Origin: Phaffia rhodozyma
Taxonomy: Eukaryota > Basidiomycota > Tremellomycetes > Cystofilobasidiales > Mrakiaceae
NCBI GenBank assembly: GCA_014706385.1
Contig: JACGZH010000008.1
Span: 1 to 64,000 of the forward strand
Direction: 5' to 3'
DNA: 64,000 nucleotides
Shown: in pieces, positions 62,262-64,000 of the stretch
How the letters are laid out: each line of letters starts with the position of its first letter
Numbering within the stretch: position 1 is the first letter of the stretch
Position numbers and translations under genes: made by a program
The notes under the pieces: model-generated
The model's input: only the letters and a program-made list of their open reading frames with translations
Database searches by the model: none
What the model was told of the DNA's origin: nothing

Positions 62262-64000
62262 TCATATCCTATCCTTCGTCTTTTTTGGGGATCTATCCCC
62301 AAACTGCATATTATGAACCGTGCCCGACCGTCAGTCACGCGGACATGTCATCGTTCTAGCAATCCATTAGGTCAACCAACAGCCTTCCATCCAGTCATTT
62401 CTCGAGCATTTTCTATTACTCCCATCCCTGAAGCAAATAGCATTAGTCAAGCTCAAGTCACGATTGAAGGACAGACAATTGCCGAGCAAGGCGACCATGT
62501 ACCTAGACCAAATAGACCGTCTGGGCGAAAGAGATCTACTGTTGATCCAAACAGCGCAATGGAGACGGAGGACGACTGGACAGACCTGCTTGTTGCTTCG
62601 GATGGAAAACTCAAAGGCGAGAAGATTCGGATTATCTATACTAATTTGTTTCCTACTCACAGTCAAATTTTATACAACGAAACCAGGTCAACTATCGAGT
62701 ACGAGTTCTCATCTGCTGAGGTGAGTATTACGTCGAGTCCGCTTATGCCTCATTATAGATATCAGCTTTGAGTGCTGATCTTACTATGTTCAACTTGTAG
62801 GTTAACTCTACCATTACCGTCGCCCTCTCATCCTTGCGCTTTTGTGCTCCATCCTTCTCAGCCGTTATCTTATCTAGGCAGGCTGATTGCTGCAGAGCTA
62901 CCAGATGGTCAAGTTGGAAGAGTTGAATTCAAAGGATTTGGAACCAACAGTCAAGTCAGATGGTCGGATTCGACAGACATAGGTCGGTTCGCCCTTAGTT
63001 CTAATTTGACCCGTATTGACTACATCGAGACAAGGGCTTACAGTTTGATACTTGGGTCTTCTTGTGAATAAGGCGATTTCATCAAGCAAGCTGCTCATGT
63101 CCGGTCATTCACCATCTCGCTCTATCCCTCTTCAGTTTCGTCGGCTAATTCCGAAGCATTCAAAGAAGGCCCTATCAACACGCTGGAGGTATCGGTACCG
63201 ACATTTCAGGATCGGACTGTTTATTTGAGAGAGAGACTTCGCCAAATCAATAAGTCTCTGATCCAGATGGGTGAGCTCAAGACGCTTTGTGATAAGGAGG
63301 CAAAGAAAGGAGCGAAAAGAGTGGCCTTTAGTGGACTGGTTGGTTTGATAGGATATTGGGGAGTAGTTTATTGGTTGACGTTTCAGACGAGCTTAGGTTG
63401 GGACGTCAGTAAGTATCGTTCTTCTTTCTTGATAGTCATCCTGATGCGACTCGTTCAAAACTGTTGTTTACATGTTGTTTTCCGACTTGGGTCGGTTCAG
63501 TGGAGTGAGTTGAATGTCAATGATTTCAATCCGCCACGTTCTCCATTGACTTTGTGGTTCTATAATCCCTCTCGGTTTTAGACCTGTGACTTACCTCATC
63601 GGCCATGGTGTCCTCGTGTCTGGATACGTTTATTGGCTTATACACTCTCGTTCGTTGTACTCTCTCACTCATAGCTGAATACTCATGACATCCAGTGCTG
63701 ATATTCGTTCTTTATGTCGTATATTTCACCGGGTTCTCTCAGGCGAACCTGGCTATGGAGCTATTTTGAGTCAGTTTCGAAGTCAACTCAATTTCTACAA
63801 AGACTCTGCGATAACTGACATGTATATGTACGGTTGGCATCTGACTGATTGGGACGGATGCAGCAAAAACCATCAGCCATCGCCAGGCAACACTGTACAA
63901 CTCACATGGGTACGTTTCTGTTACATACGTCTTCATTCGGTATTTGGAATGTGAAGAGTCGTTCTAAACCACTAACGTGCGTGTTGAGTTAAAAAACCTG
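62262..64000 (+). CDS. Mitochondrial calcium uniporter MCU (3' end beyond window)
   Basis: From MSYPILRLFW (or the Met near 62313) with a basic mitochondrial presequence. The N-terminal domain reads PLPSPSHPCAFVLHPSQPLSYLGRLI, then DIGDFIKQAA, a coiled coil (RERLRQINKSLIQM...LKTLCDKEA), TM1 (GLIGYWGVVYWLTFQTSLG), the selectivity filter WDVMEPVTYL, TM2 (GHGVLVSGYVYWLIHSRE), and KTISHRQATLYNSHG. The last visible exon ends near 63908 with a GTACGT donor, and the gene runs off the edge. The filter is assembled through a 4-nt exon at 63501-63504. MCU forms the inner-membrane Ca channel; the D-V-M-E sequence is a conservative version of DIME. Confidence 0.9.
63501..63504 (+). other. 4-nt microexon TGGA in MCU
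   Basis: The preceding exon ends with A at 63408 before GTAAGT, and the next starts ACCTGTGAC at 63582 after TAG. The intervening CAG-TGGA-GTGAGT, with consensus sites on both sides, is the only way seen to join them as Val-Met-Glu-Pro-Val-Thr, the invariant filter sequence of MCU. Confidence 0.75.

Overview
The window is the end of a chromosome of an intron-rich fungus. It opens with about 19 perfect CCCTAA units (TTAGGG telomere, C-rich strand at the left edge). It continues with protein genes split by many short GT-AG introns (donors such as GTAAGT, GTGAGT, GTACGT, GTCAGT) and CT-rich leaders. The gene content (Vps55, Pmr1, Rrp9, fused His7, an Sfp1-like factor, Dap1-like, a mitochondrial calcium uniporter, an Ark/Prk-type kinase) is fungal. 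The intron density together with a CRE/Cnl1-like telomeric retrotransposon suggests a basidiomycete, perhaps a tremellomycete yeast; that lineage guess is inference.

Region 1 (1-8.4 kb) is a telomeric array of four head-to-tail, 5'-truncated copies plus one 3' stub of a non-LTR retrotransposon. Its ORF holds a reverse transcriptase, a CCHC-type knuckle and a restriction-like endonuclease. All copies end in short CCCTAA tracts and all point their 3' end inward, the layout expected if each landed on the open chromosome end, as with HeT-A/TART or MoTeR/Cnl1. Copies shorten and diverge inward.

Region 2 (8.4-13 kb) is gene-poor subtelomere: a tRNA-Arg(UCU), a tRNA-like remnant, an intron-containing tRNA-His(GUG), an orphan 187-residue ORF, a minisatellite, and two copies of a ~100-bp inverted repeat, each upstream of a tRNA gene.

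Region 3 (13-64 kb) is ordinary gene space. In order: SET/TPR protein (+), an empty 2.7-kb stretch, glutathione S-transferase (+), glycine-rich-domain DUF1399 protein (-), an unknown small protein (-), Sfp1-like zinc-finger factor (-), complex I subunit NDUFA5 (-) head-to-head with ATP synthase subunit h (+), Dap1-like haem protein (-) head-to-head with Rrp9 (+), tRNA-Gly(CCC), Ark/Prk-like kinase (+), a degenerate Ran-like GTPase (-), NAPE-PLD-type metallohydrolase (-) head-to-head with Vps55 (+), a ZUFSP/Mug105-type deubiquitinase (-), MIT-domain protein (-), His7 (-) head-to-head with the Pmr1 Ca/Mn pump (+), an amino-acid permease (+) and the calcium uniporter MCU (+, cut by the right edge).

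The most notable items are the telomere-capping retrotransposon array, a 4-nt microexon that supplies the Met-Glu of the MCU selectivity filter, and a Ran paralogue that has lost nearly all GTPase signature residues. Gene models were spliced by eye from frame continuity and family similarity, so exact exon edges are inference unless stated.
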